Source: Kitagawia praeruptora (taxonomy: Eukaryota > Streptophyta > Magnoliopsida > Apiales > Apiaceae). From it: a DNA stretch of 64,000 bases. This document shows positions 43,901 to 54,758 of the stretch, piece after piece (position 1 is the stretch's first letter; the number at the start of each line of letters is the position of its first letter). The notes beneath the pieces were generated by a model that saw only the letters and a list, made by a program, of their open reading frames with translations, searched no databases and was not told the origin of the DNA. The DNA lies in the NCBI GenBank assembly GCA_037693485.1, contig CM075346.1, positions 122,376,001 through 122,440,000 on the forward strand, given 5' to 3'. The translations under genes and the position numbers were made by a program.

Positions 43901-46092
43901 TAGTGTAATAATACTAACCTTAAATTCGGAGTGTGATAAATTTGACGTTTTCCTGTATTCAAGTATTGTTGCGGTTCTAACTCATGTAATCCAGATAAAT
44001 TTCTTGGGAGCTCATATTTCCTCTTTGCAAATGCGGTGATGTAAACTCGAATCAAATCTCCAGTGGGACTATTACCATTTCTCAATTTGTGCCTGTATAA
44101 TGGAGTACCCGCATAGAATATAATCAGGGAAATTATAAGACCAATTGTTGGAATGCCATACCCTAATCCCCATCCACAGTTTTCTTGTATGTAGACAAGG
44201 CCAACTGTGGCGAATAATGCCCCGGTAAAGGAACTAAACAACCACCAATTGAAGAAAGAGTCCTTAAGCCTCTTCTCTTTTGAATCAAAATCATCAAATT
44301 GATCTGCACCGAATGTTGATATGTTTGGCTTTGTTCCGCCAGCACCAAGGGCAATAATGTATAAAGAAGAGTAGAAGAATGTAGTCTGCATAGTCGTGGC
44401 CTTCCTGCAAACCCCATTTTCACAACTTGGTTTCAAAGATTTGAACGAAACTGCAGCAGTAAGTAATCCCATCCCCTGCATGTACAATAATTTAGTAGAT
44501 AATTAGTACATAACACATGATAGTAAAATTCAAATTAATACTGTTTAGTAATGATAACTAGCTTTGTAATTCTAATGTTTGACATGATCATTCATAATCA
44601 TTGCTGGAAGTTCTACATAATTTCTTATTAATTCAACCAAAAAAGTCAGGAACCTCAATAAGAGACAAAGTTTTATCTAGGATCGACCAAGTAAGAGATC
44701 CATGCATCCTCTACTAGGACTTAGCTAGTAGATTACAACTACGACTAAGCGTTGAGATTAATTTATTTACAGTATATTTTTTCTTTTATTCGTACTCTAC
44801 TAACTTGACCTTTGAAGTCTTTTGAACCACCAGTAATATATGTTGTACTAAAGTTTTTACAGTCTCTGTTCTTTTGTTCTTCTACAGCCAAATCAAACAC
44901 AAAAGAACTACTCCATCAATCATTTGAAAATTCGAACAAGTTGTATATTGTCACTGTAATTTCGGTGGTCTTAATTATATCACTACAGCGTTACTTACTA
45001 ATTATATCGGTGGTCTTAATTATATCACTACAGCGTTACTAATATGTACATGTTCGACATTATCATGCAATACTGATGGTCCTTCAGAAGAAAGTAGGGT
45101 ATAGTGAAACAAGTGTGTCATGCGCTATAAATGAACATCTACACTAGTGGGTGGCTGGTATGAGTTAAATGAATAGACCATCCGGAATCAAATTATGCCG
45201 ATCATCCTAAGAAAAAGTTTATAGAGAGTAACAATAACAAACTGCACGGTAATTTAATACAATATTGATACAGATACAAGCACACCTGCGATTTTTTAGT
45301 TAGGTCAATCACAAAAATTTAAAAACTCGTGCATGTATTCATTGACACTTGAACCCTCCCCTCACCTCGTTAGGTCAATTACAAAAATTTAAATACTCAC
45401 GCAAACTTAGACTTGTATCTACGACTCCACCAACACTAGCTTAAACGGTACCCTTGCCTCTTATAACCAAGCGGAGCACTGATAGAGATGCTATCTAAAT
45501 TAGATAATGATGAGTGGGGAGCTGTAACATACCAGGACATAAATGAGAGATGAAATAGTGAAAGTCCAGAATCGACCCAAGAAGGAATCAGCTATGTAAG
45601 CACCCAAAATTGGAGTAATCCAAACTGATCCGGACCAGTTATTAACATTTCTTACTGATGTTACTGTGTCTTCATGTAGTTGTGTTGTTAAGTACACCAC
45701 CAAATTTGACGCTACTCCATAGAATGCCATCCTCTCAAATACTTCGTACCCTGTTTAATTATTACTTAATCATTTAATAATTAATTACAAATAATAATTA
45801 CAAATTTTATAAGAAAATTAAATTTGACATAACAAATATTTGTGTTGTATGGGCATGTGTGCATCTATACTATACATATACAAACATTTTCTAGGCAACG
45901 TTGATTGACAACCACTTATCACAATATTAACCAATTTCTTTTATAAACGGATGATGGAGTATGCACAAGCACAAATATATATATACCAAGAAGAAAAGAA
46001 CATGCTTTCCATTTGCCACTGGTAGCAGCAAGAGCAGGATGGCCATGGATATTAACACTGCCATCATTGGTGAAAACCTTATCTTCTTCCAT
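40984..46092 (-). CDS. NRT1/PTR family (NPF5/PTR3-like) proton-coupled transporter, copy 2
   Basis: Exons 45987-46092, 45533-45750, 43919-44475 and 40984-41845. The exon lengths (106, 218, 557, 862) and phases match copy 1 exactly, giving 580 residues. ExxER is at residues 38-42, followed by MAFYG. TM and loop signatures (SLKPSCENG, GAGGTKPNISTFGADQFDDF, WAQINTLFIKQGTTLD, EFFYDQSPVDMQSLG) are intact. The two proteins look roughly 85-90% identical by eye, so the pair is a tandem duplication. Introns here are much longer (236, 1057, 2073 bp) than in copy 1 (436, 79, 118 bp). Intron 3 is enlarged partly by a 913-bp MITE. The substrate cannot be inferred. Confidence 0.93.
42846..43758. mobile_element. 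Mutator-like MITE in intron 3 of NPF copy 2
   Basis: Terminal inverted repeats GGGTAAAATGGCTAATACAT... and their complement at the right end match over more than 70 bp. A direct duplication CTTTTGGAAG (10 bp; 42836-42845 and 43759-43768) flanks the element. The interior is AT-rich with TTTCAAAAATTTC microrepeats (43225-43320) and no transposase. Confidence 0.82.
43792..43857. repeat. 66-bp tandem duplication, first copy split by the MITE
   Basis: The unit beginning TAGACAGCCATTTATGCA occurs at 43792-43857. The other copy is 42803-42845 continued at 43769-43791. The duplication predates the MITE insertion, which landed inside the first copy. Confidence 0.8.
44962..45041. repeat. short tandem repeat in intron 2 of NPF copy 2
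   Basis: A 35-bp string starting TCGGTGGTCTTAATTATATC occurs twice with a 45-bp period. Confidence 0.7.
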
Positions 46093-46142
46093 TGGCTAGC
46101 TAGCTAGCTCTTGCTTTTCTATACATACAACTTGTGTGTGTG

Positions 46143-46150
46143 TTTATATA
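46143..46150 (-). promoter_or_regulatory. candidate TATA box of NPF copy 2
   Basis: TATATAAA on the minus strand, 51 bp upstream of the ATG at 46092. Spacing would allow a 20-25 nt 5' UTR. No experimental support. Confidence 0.4.
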
Positions 46151-46152
46151 TG

Positions 46153-48638
46153 AGAGGGGGGATGAATAATGATGCAATACAAAGAAATTTATATCAATAA
46201 TATTTATATATAGAGTGGAAATTAAGCTAGAGGGGATCATGCCATACAAATTTATAAAGTGAAGTATCCTCTTACATGAGTTACCTGGACAGCCGGTGTA
46301 GTTGGCTAATCTTTTCATTTTTTTTCCTTTTCGAATAAATTTTAGTTGGCAACTGTCCACAAGTTCGGATATTGCAATATTCAAGTTGATTTTTAATTAA
46401 TGAATTGATTTCCTTTTTTAAAAAAAAGTAAAAAAAAGTCGCATCTAAATTCCAGATTTTAAGTTATTTCATCCCCAACTTTTTTACCTAATATAAAAAA
46501 AAGGAGGGGTTGGATAAAAAATTATTTCTAATTATTTTTATTAATTATGGCATTTCAATCAAAATAATTATAATTCCTTTGACTAATGCGACATCTGATT
46601 TTCGTCAGATATTTTATGGCAGATATGTTGAAGTTGAAAAAAAAACACCTAATCTTATCCTTTCTGAAGTCGATAAATTATATGGGTTGATTCATAATAA
46701 CTTACTTCACTTTTAACTCTACCTATTGGAATTTACTAGCCGATAACCGGATTGTGATAAATTATATTAAATTCCTAATTTTTAACTTTTTAAAATGAAT
46801 AAGATCTTGAATCACCAAGTTGTATATAATAATATATTATCGACTTTTATTTCGATTGTTAGTTAATAGACTCCTAGTATATAATTTCAATAATAAATTA
46901 AATTAATGTTTAATTTTAACTTTTTTAAATGAATATAATCTTGAATCACCAAGTTGTATATAATAATATATTCTAGACTTTTATTTTGATTGTTAGTTAA
47001 TAGACTCCTAGTATATAATTTCAATAATAAATTAAATTAATATTTAATTTTATTATTTTAGTTAATTAAATTCATATAACTTATCTCTGGTAATATAAGA
47101 ATAGTTATATTATTAATTGTATTTATTATTAATCTATTATAGATATATTTTAAATATTAATTAATGAAGCCCTAAATCCTATATTCTCGACTTTTATTTC
47201 AATTTTTAGTTTAAATTAATATTTAATATTATGATTTTAATTAATTAAATTAATTAATATTTAGTGGCATATCACGGTATACATTAATTAATTAATTAAT
47301 TAATTAATTAATTGGCATACCGTGGCCTTCTATACACTTAAAAAACAGTTTTTAAAGTAAGATCAAATAATAAAATAAGTTATTATTAATTAATTAATTA
47401 ATTAATTAATTGGCATACCGGCATACCGTGCATACCGCGGTATACATGGTATACCATTTAAAGGGGGTTTCTGTTTTTAATAAAGAGTATAGATTACTCC
47501 TTCCGTTCCTCCTTACGTTTGGTTGATTAAAATAAGTGAAATAGTTGGTGTAATAGTAATTTTATTATTAAAATAAGTGAAGTAGTGGGTGTAATAATGC
47601 AAAGTGTTGAAAAAATGGAATGAAGTAATGGATGTAATAATGTATTTTATTGTTAAAAATTACAATTTATGGTATGTAAAGAAATGAGAGTGACGTCCGA
47701 AAATAGAACGATAAAGAAATGAGAGAGACGAAGAGAGTAATGGTTAAAACTAATGTATGTCTATTGAGTTTTAGTTAACATGAATATTTTTGTCAAAATA
47801 ATGTAATTTTTTAAAGGTTTTGGTGAAATAAATATTTATTGTAGTTGCCTTTAAAATAAATTAAAATATGTAAGAAAAAAATCAGATATTCTATCGTAAA
47901 TAATGCATATCTGTTCACGATTTCTGCGGCTCAATAAATAATGAGATGAGTGCTGCGTTCCTCGAAATTCAAAAGTTTTATCTTCTAAAGATTAAAATGG
48001 TCCATATTTCATGTCGTTTTTTCTAAGCTGGGACCTAGCAAACCGAATAAATTTAAAAGAGTCGTCAAATGTGACAACTAGATTAGTAGATTACTATGGT
48101 ATCGACTATGCGAGTTGACAAATCTGATACTCCTATCAATTTAGCAAAATACTGTAAATACTAGAGTAAAAATGTTTCTTTTTCAATTTATATCAATGTC
48201 TACTAATTTTGTTACCTTCTTTTGTTTGAACATTTGGAATTACAGTTCCTAATCCTATACAAGCTTATTGTTTTATTTTTAAGTAGTTGGTGCCTTGGTG
48301 GCACATATGTTTAGTTGTCAAGTTCTGAACATGCATACTCTGTGAGTAATGTTTCACAAATAGAATCCCATTCATCTTCATTTCATGTTTAGTTAAATTA
48401 TTTTTTTATAGTCATATTATTATTAAACCAAACTCATGCCCATTGTCCTGGGATTAAATCACAACAACTAAACCACGAGATGCATTAAAATCTGTTTTTA
48501 TCTTTGGCACCTAGTTAAATAACAATTATCTACTTCTGAGTACATATTCATTTTAATTTTTAATTAATTTTAATTTTTAATTATAATTTCCAAGATTTAT
48601 TAGAATGAATGCATAAGATGGTGGAGTAAACTATACTA
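46153..48638. other. AT-rich intergenic region with simple and tandem repeats
   Basis: No gene was seen. A ~134-bp unit containing ATCTTGAATCACCAAGTTG is duplicated in tandem (markers at 46804 and 46938). TTAA microsatellites occur at ~47284-47312 and ~47385-47410, each followed by GGCATACCG. A degenerate Stowaway-like element lies at 47497-47737. Confidence 0.6.
47497..47737. mobile_element. degenerate Stowaway-like MITE
   Basis: The left end CTCCTTCCGTTCCTCC and the complement of the right end CTCTCTTCGTCTCTCTC are similar imperfect inverted repeats. They are flanked by TA (47495-47496 and 47738-47739). About 241 bp, no ORF. Confidence 0.55.
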
Positions 48639-49012
48639 CATAGGGTTAGAGATGTTCAAAAAGCCTGAAGCCCGAAGCCCGGCCCGATCCGGTCCAAAAA
48701 AAAGCCTGAAAAACCCGGCCCGAAAAAAGCCCGGCCTGGCCTGGAGGCCTAAAATGGGCCCCTTATTTTTCACGAAGCCCGGCCCGAAGCCCGAAAAGCC
48801 CGGGCTTTTTAAAAGCCCGGTTAAAGCCCGACCCGAAGCCCGGATAAATCTCGGTTAAAGCCCGGATAAAATTTTTTATTTTAATAAATTTTTTATTTTA
48901 TTAATGCAACTTATAATCTACATTTAATGAATTTTTTTTATTTTATTAATGTAACTTATAATCTACATTTAGTTTGTTTGTTTTTTATTTTATTGACGCT
49001 TTTAATAAGATC

Positions 49013-50097
49013 TAGTTACGAGTACTAGACAATATAGTAGTGTTCTAATAAGATCTCCAATTAAATTATTATTTTTTTTTGAAAATTTGGGAATATCATT
49101 TAATTAGATATATCTTGACATCCGTACGGTTGAATCGTCGAGAAATATTTATAAAAATATAGAAACATTAGTCTGGGACGAAGCACTAGTTACGAGTACT
49201 AGACAATATAGTAATGTTCTATTAAGATCTCCAACCAAATTAATTTTTTATTATTTTAAAATTTGGGAATATCATTTAATTAGACATATCTTGACATCCG
49301 TACGGTTGGATCGTCGAGAAATATTTTTCAAAATATAGAAGCAATTGTCTAGGACGAAGCACTAGTTACGATACTAAACAATATAGTAATGTTCTATTAA
49401 GATCTCCAACCAAATTAATTTTTTATTTTTTGAAAATTTGGGAATATCATTTAATTAGATATATATTGACATCCGTACGGTTTAATCGTCGAGAAATATT
49501 TTTAAAATTATAGAAACATTAGTCTAGGACGAAGCACTAGTTACGAGTACTAGACAATATAGTAATGTTCTATTAAAATCTCCAACCAAATTAATTTTTT
49601 ATTCTTTTAAAATTTGGGAATATAATTTAATTAGATATATCTTGACATCCGTACGGTTGGATCGTCGAGAAATATTTTTCAAAATATAGAAGCAATAGTC
49701 TGGGACGAAGCACTAGTTACGAGTACTAAACAATATAGTAATGTTCTATTAAGATCTCCAACCAAATTAATTTTTTATTTTTTGAAAATTTGGGAATATC
49801 ATTTAATTAGATATATATTGACATCCGTACGGTTGAATCGTCGAGAAATATTTTTAAAAATATAGAAACAATAGTCTGGGACGAAGCACTAGTTACGAGT
49901 ACAAGACAATATAGTAATGTTCTATTAAGATCTCCAACCAAATTACTTTTTTATTTTTTTAAATTTTGGAATATCATTTAATTATATATATATTGACATC
50001 CGTACGGTTGAATCGTCTAGAAATATTTTTAAAAATATAGAAACAATAGTCTGGGACGTAGCACTAGTTACGAGTACAAGACAATATAGTAATGTTC
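49013..50097. repeat. 176-bp tandem repeat array, left part (six units)
   Basis: The marker TCCGTACGGTT recurs at 49121, 49297, 49472, 49648, 49824 and 49999, with spacing of 175-176 bp. Each unit also contains GTTACGAGTACTAGACAATA and AAGATCTCCAA(C/T). Two further units lie at 60979-61138 and 62269-~62420, beyond the nested insertions. Confidence 0.9.
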
Positions 50098-50591
50098 TGT
50101 TGTGGAATAAAAACTAGGTTACGATTTGTATTTAATGCTAGGGTTGGTGAGCTTCGAGCTTTAATGTCTGTTTCCGTGTTCGGGACTAATCGGTCCTCAC
50201 AAAGTGCCTACGTATCTCGTTATTGAGAATCAAGCCAAGACGTAGTTCTGAGAATGAGGGGTCAGACCCTTTATATTGGCTGAGAAGCCTTAGAATCGTA
50301 GTAGGATTAGGTGACTTGGTGGGCAAGTCACCGCCTAGAAGAAGGTTCCAGATCCTAGTATGTAGGAACCAGTTTCCATGTTGAAATATGTGTCTTGGAG
50401 GCTAAGTCAGGCAAGAGTAATATCCTTGTTTGACTCTTATTGTTGAGCTGGTTATTACCCCTAATATTAATTACGAAATTAATATTATAAATAGGGTTGG
50501 GCCCATCTGGTGGGCCCCGCGTTTGGACCATTCTAGGTCTAATTAATGCCATATTAAATGTGTCTTTAGGGCTTACTTTTAGCCCACATCA
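50098..50591 (-). repeat. 3' LTR of the Tat element
   Basis: On the minus strand runs TGATGTGGGC...CCACAACA. The adjoining polypurine tract is the complement of TTTGCCCCCCAACTTC (50592-50607). Confidence 0.9.
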
Positions 50592-50879
50592 TTTGCCCCC
50601 CAACTTCTAGGAAAACTGATCAGGTTTTCCTTGAAGTTTTAACGGCCTTTCCGAGACCTGGGTCAGGGTTTATTGCTTTCACGTGAGCACTTTCAACAAT
50701 ATCATCTTAATGTAAAGCGTGGAGCGACCGACGCATTTATGACGACGTTTGAACGACACTAAACGGTGTTAAATGGCACTACACAGCGCTAAACAGCCTT
50801 AAACAACGTTTAAACAGTGTTAAACAATGTTAAATGGCACAAAACGACACTAACGACACTAATTGGTGCTAAACGGTGC

Positions 50880-51215
50880 TAATCGGTACTTAAACAGCAC
50901 TACACAGTGCTAATCGGCACTAAACTGTGCTAACAGGCACTAATCGGTGCTTAAACAGCACTACACGGTGCTAATCGGCACTAAACTGTGCTAACAGGCA
51001 CTAATCGGTGCTTAAACAGCACTACACGGTGCTAATCGGCATTAAACTGTGCTAACAGGCACTAATCGGTGCTTAAACAACACTACACGGTTCTAATCGG
51101 CACTAAACTGTGCTAACAGGCACTAATCGGTGCTTAAACAGCACTACACGGTGCTAATCGGCACTAAACTGTGCTAACATGCACTAATCGGTGCTTAAAC
51201 AGCACTACACGGTGC
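50880..51215. repeat. 61-bp minisatellite in the Tat 3' region
   Basis: About five copies of a unit with GCACTAATCGGTGCTTAAAC, with marker TAACAGGCAC at 50931, 50992 and 51053. Units are built from shorter TAAACGGTGC-like words that continue degenerately to ~50740. Confidence 0.85.
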
Positions 51216-51365
51216 TAATCTCGACTTCTTTTTAGCACTGAAAATCATATGAGATTCGCTGAAAAAGTCGATATCTAGGTCTGAAAACTATCCGAGGTTC
51301 GCTGAAAAAGTAAGGATTCAGGACCACGAACTGACCCGTGATCGGCCGGATCTAGGGCCAGCTCG

Positions 51366-51545
51366 TGGTCGGCCGAAGGGCTTGAATCCAAGGTGATCGG
51401 CCGAGAGGTGATCGGCCAAGGGGTGATCGGCCGAATCCCCTCCAGGGGAGGTGGTCGGCTCCAAGGTGGTCGGCCGGGAGGTGATCGGCCAAGGGGTGAT
51501 CGGCCGAAGCCCCTCCAGGGGAGGTGGTCGGCTCCAAGGTGGTCG
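51366..51545. repeat. GC-rich 73-bp repeat in the Tat 3' region
   Basis: Two to two-and-a-half copies of a unit rich in GGTGATCGGCC and CCCCTCCAGGGG. The AGGTGATCGGCCAAGGGG block starts at 51406 and 51479. Confidence 0.8.
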
Positions 51546-51639
51546 GTCGCGGCCCTTCGTGCGCCGTGGTTGATTGCCTCTCGGTTAGCTAGGCGATCCG
51601 GACGTGAAAACCCTCCGTGGTCTTCGAGGATCAAGAATC

Positions 51640-51800
51640 TTGATCTTGATCTTAAGTCATCAGGGATCTAGGATTCAAAATCATCCGTGATCCTAAAGAT
51701 CAAAAACCTCAATCTTGATCTTAAGTCGTCAGGGATCTAGGATTCAAAATCATCCGTGATCCTAAGGATCAAAAACCTCGATCTTGATCTTAAGTCGTCA
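51640..51800. repeat. 69-bp tandem repeat upstream of the antisense gene
   Basis: The marker CTTAAGTC recurs at 51651, 51720 and 51789. Units contain GGATCTAGGATTCAAAATCA. Confidence 0.8.
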
Positions 51801-52101
51801 GTTTGGTCCTTCGTGACTTCTGACGATATTACTCCTTAACTTATGATTAGCACTGCTAATCTTTGTGATTATGGTTGATCTCCTTAATTAACTCCTTAAG
51901 CGTATTTAGCTTTTCAGAAGTCACTTGTTTTGCAGCTCCAGCGATTATATCTGCTATTTCTCTTCTGGCATATATGAATTACAACGATTATTTCTGTAAA
52001 ACGCGGATAATTTCTGTCCTTTTTTCATCTATAAACGATAGACGACCTGTAAACACGAACCAAGCTGAGATTCAACCTGATGTAGCAGGTCATGCATTTT
52101 C

Positions 52102-52109
52102 TATAAAAG
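52102..52109 (+). promoter_or_regulatory. TATA box of the antisense gene
   Basis: TATAAAAG in CATTTTCTATAAAAGAGG, about 150 bp upstream of the ATG at 52255. Orientation is opposite to the retrotransposon, so it is a candidate independent promoter. Confidence 0.55.
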
Positions 52110-52254
52110 AGGAGAAGTAGTCTTCATTTCAATTCATTTCTTCTTTTCAGAGCTCTCAAATTCTTAAGCTCTCTAGCTTTCAAGTTGCGAGATCAAGTTC
52201 CAGCTTCGAGATCAAGTTTCAGATTCAAGATCGAGTTTCAGCTTCAAGATCAAG

Positions 52255-54348
52255 ATGTCGGAAGGTGATCGTCCAATGGCTCCCCCTGTCTCCATGATGG
52301 AAGCTATGGCGAAGAGGAGTAAGATGAGAACAGCTAAAGGTAAAGAAGAAATCAAACCTCTTTCATATGTTGAACATAGGTTTGAATCCTTATTAGATCT
52401 ACTAAACATCATGAGGGACACCTTCCCAAACTGTGCTAGCTTAGATGCTTTTAACAGTCCTAGTAAGTTGAAGGAAAAAGATGTCCAGGAGATAAGGGAC
52501 ACATATCATTTTCCAAGTGCTATCAAAGTTCGTCTTCCAAACCCCTCATAAAGGACCTACAAATGGCATCCTAAGAGGATTTGTGTTCACTGGGGTGCCC
52601 TTGACGCTGGGCTCAGATTCCCGGTTGATAACTTTATCATTAGATTGCTGGCGGAGTATCAGATCCATCCTTGTCAATTGTATCCCAACGCTTGGAGGTA
52701 TATCTCTATTTTTTTAATAAGATGTCGTCAATTGGGGATTCTACCAACTACTACAATGTTTAGAAGCATCTTTGGGGCCATTAATTCTTCTGACCACAAG
52801 AAAGGATGGGTTAGCCTTAAGCATCGAGCTAAAATCCCACACATGGTGAATCCCTTCTCCTTTCCAAATTCTCAGCATTTCTGGGAAAGGGAGTTTGTAG
52901 TTCTTGAATGGAAAGGCGGTGACTGGGGCAACTTCTTTGTGAAGAGATTCGGATCCGTAGAAGATAGCAAACACTTCGTGTGTGACCTTGATGACTCAGA
53001 ATTAGTGGATCGAGATAAGCTTCTTGCCGACGACGGCTGTACACACTATAAAACTTTTCTGAATGAAAAGAACCTTATTGAGGCTGGCCTTAGCTTTCTT
53101 TCCGTTGAGGGTAACTTCCTTACTTGAACTTATTATAAACTCTGTTTGTTCTTATCCCGATGTTTTTCTCTTTGTATTTCAGCCGCCGAGGAGATTGATA
53201 GCCGTCCTCAGAATCAGCCGACCGTGACCAAGAGGATGAAGAAGAAGGCTACGGAATTACTGAATCCCACTAAGCCTCATATCCCTAGTTTCTTGGAGCG
53301 CTGCTCCCAAGGTGGGAAAAGATCCCGTAACGCTGATGGGGTTATCAGGACCCCTTTTATACCGTTGTGGGGCATATGTGAACAAGACTCGGTTTGTGGG
53401 AGTCCTGACCTAGCTCTAGACTGGTCCAAGCTTTCGATTACTCCTCCCGATAAAGTGACTTTGCATGCCGGGGACAAAATGAACAAAAATTAGCTTCTGG
53501 GCGCTCAAGCCTTATATCAGGTATGACACTCCTTTTAGTAAGTTCAGTGTGATTTAGGCTTTACAAATTTCTTATGTCTTGTCAACTTTTCGTTGCAGGC
53601 TAATGCCTATTTTCAGGCAGTTTCCACCCAAGGTTTGGCTTTCAGGGATGAGAATATATCCTTGAAAAATGACTCAGCAAGGTTCAAGGAAGAGATTGAT
53701 GACCTACATTCTCAGGTTGCCCATGCCGAAGCAAATGCTTTATCCTCCCAAAAACAACTTGCTTCTATAGCTCGAAAGAGAATGGATGATGCCAACAAAG
53801 TGATCCAGGCCTATCATAGGACCCAAGATTTTCTTAAGTTCATCGACGATCATGATGATGAAATGCGTCCCTTCAACATGTCTGTTGGTTGGGATAAGAC
53901 TATCAACGCTGTGAGCCATAGGCATCCTTCTGTTGTCAACCCGGCTAATTTTCCTTGCCCTAACTGGGGTGTCAACCCAGCTAACCTAGCTTCTGGTTCA
54001 GGAACTAAAATTGTTCCTCAGACATCAGGATCCGGCTCCAAGGGCAGTCATCGATGTTCTGGATCCAACTCTAAGGGAGCTGTCCCAGTTGCTAGCCAGG
54101 ACTCATCCTCTTCCGGTTCTCGTGGAAAGAAACCCCCGCCAGCAAGGAAAGTTGGAGTGGTTCGACAACCAATCCCTGGTAAGAGATTGATCCGAAATGA
54201 GGGTAGTTCTTCTGGTTCCTCCTCTGAAGAAGAAGAAACTGAAGTTGCTACAGTTCAGCCGATGGCGGTGACCGAGCCTGATGATGGTTCCAAGGAGGAG
54301 GACTCAGATGAGGATGGCTCAGACGAAGAAGAATCAGACGAGGAGTAG
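52255..54348 (+). pseudogene. spliced antisense extra gene of the Tat element (putative gypsy-type transposon domain), two nonsense mutations
   Basis: Three exons on the strand opposite to gag-pol: 52255-53110, 53183-53520 and 53599-54348. The inferred introns have GT-AG borders (donors GTAACT and GTATGA; acceptors TATTTCAG and GTTGCAG) and preserve frame. Exon 1 encodes MSEGDRPMAP..., then the block RLLAEYQIHPCQLYPNAWRY, resembling the plant Transposase_28-type putative gypsy transposon domain. Exon 3 starts with a coiled coil (AHAEANALSSQKQL) and ends in a Ser/Gly-rich, strongly acidic tail. In-frame stops occur at 52549-52551 (TAA) and 53491-53493 (TAG, at a position where Gln would need one C-to-T change). 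The function of such extra ORFs is unknown. The N-terminal Met has a TATA box upstream. Confidence 0.72.
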
Positions 54349-54758
54349 AGGGGAACGACCTTGCATGGTCTTATTAGCCGCATGCGGCTTTGTACTTTCA
54401 TCAGCTTTTATTCAGCGTCCTTCGGGACTTAAACTTTATCTTACTGTGTTGTAACTTAACTCGGATTATGGCCCTTCGTGGCGTTTTATTTATGCATTTG
54501 TTTCCCTTATTCGTATTTTCATTTATTTTCGGTACTTGGCCTTTCTAGGCTTACACTCAACAGGTGCTCTGTACATAAATAAAACATAGAATCATGGAAC
54601 GGAAAACAAACTTGTATTAATAACTCAGAATGGGATTCAACCCTTACATAACTTGTTATTGTCCTACTCGGGGCATTAAGCCCTGAAATGGTTTCATCGA
54701 ACCTTATTTCTACTTCTCCTAATAAATAGATAATGAATTAAGTCCTTACAAGGATAGC
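54349..54758. other. spacer between the converging antisense gene and integrase
   Basis: No ORF. It holds the 3' ends of two converging genes: the antisense gene (plus) and pol (minus). Confidence 0.45.

Noticed and set aside
48652..48858. Plus-strand frame rich in KPGPKP-type words
   Set aside because: Arises from the GC-rich AGCCCGG subterminal repeats of the hAT-like element.
49013..50097. 176-bp array as a CRISPR or as a centromeric satellite
   Set aside because: Units are contiguous without spacers (not CRISPR). Only eight units are bounded by hAT-like ends, so a centromeric array is not supported here.
51275..51671. Overlapping frames on both strands
   Set aside because: Produced by the GC-rich 73-bp tandem repeat; translation is repetitive and not conserved.
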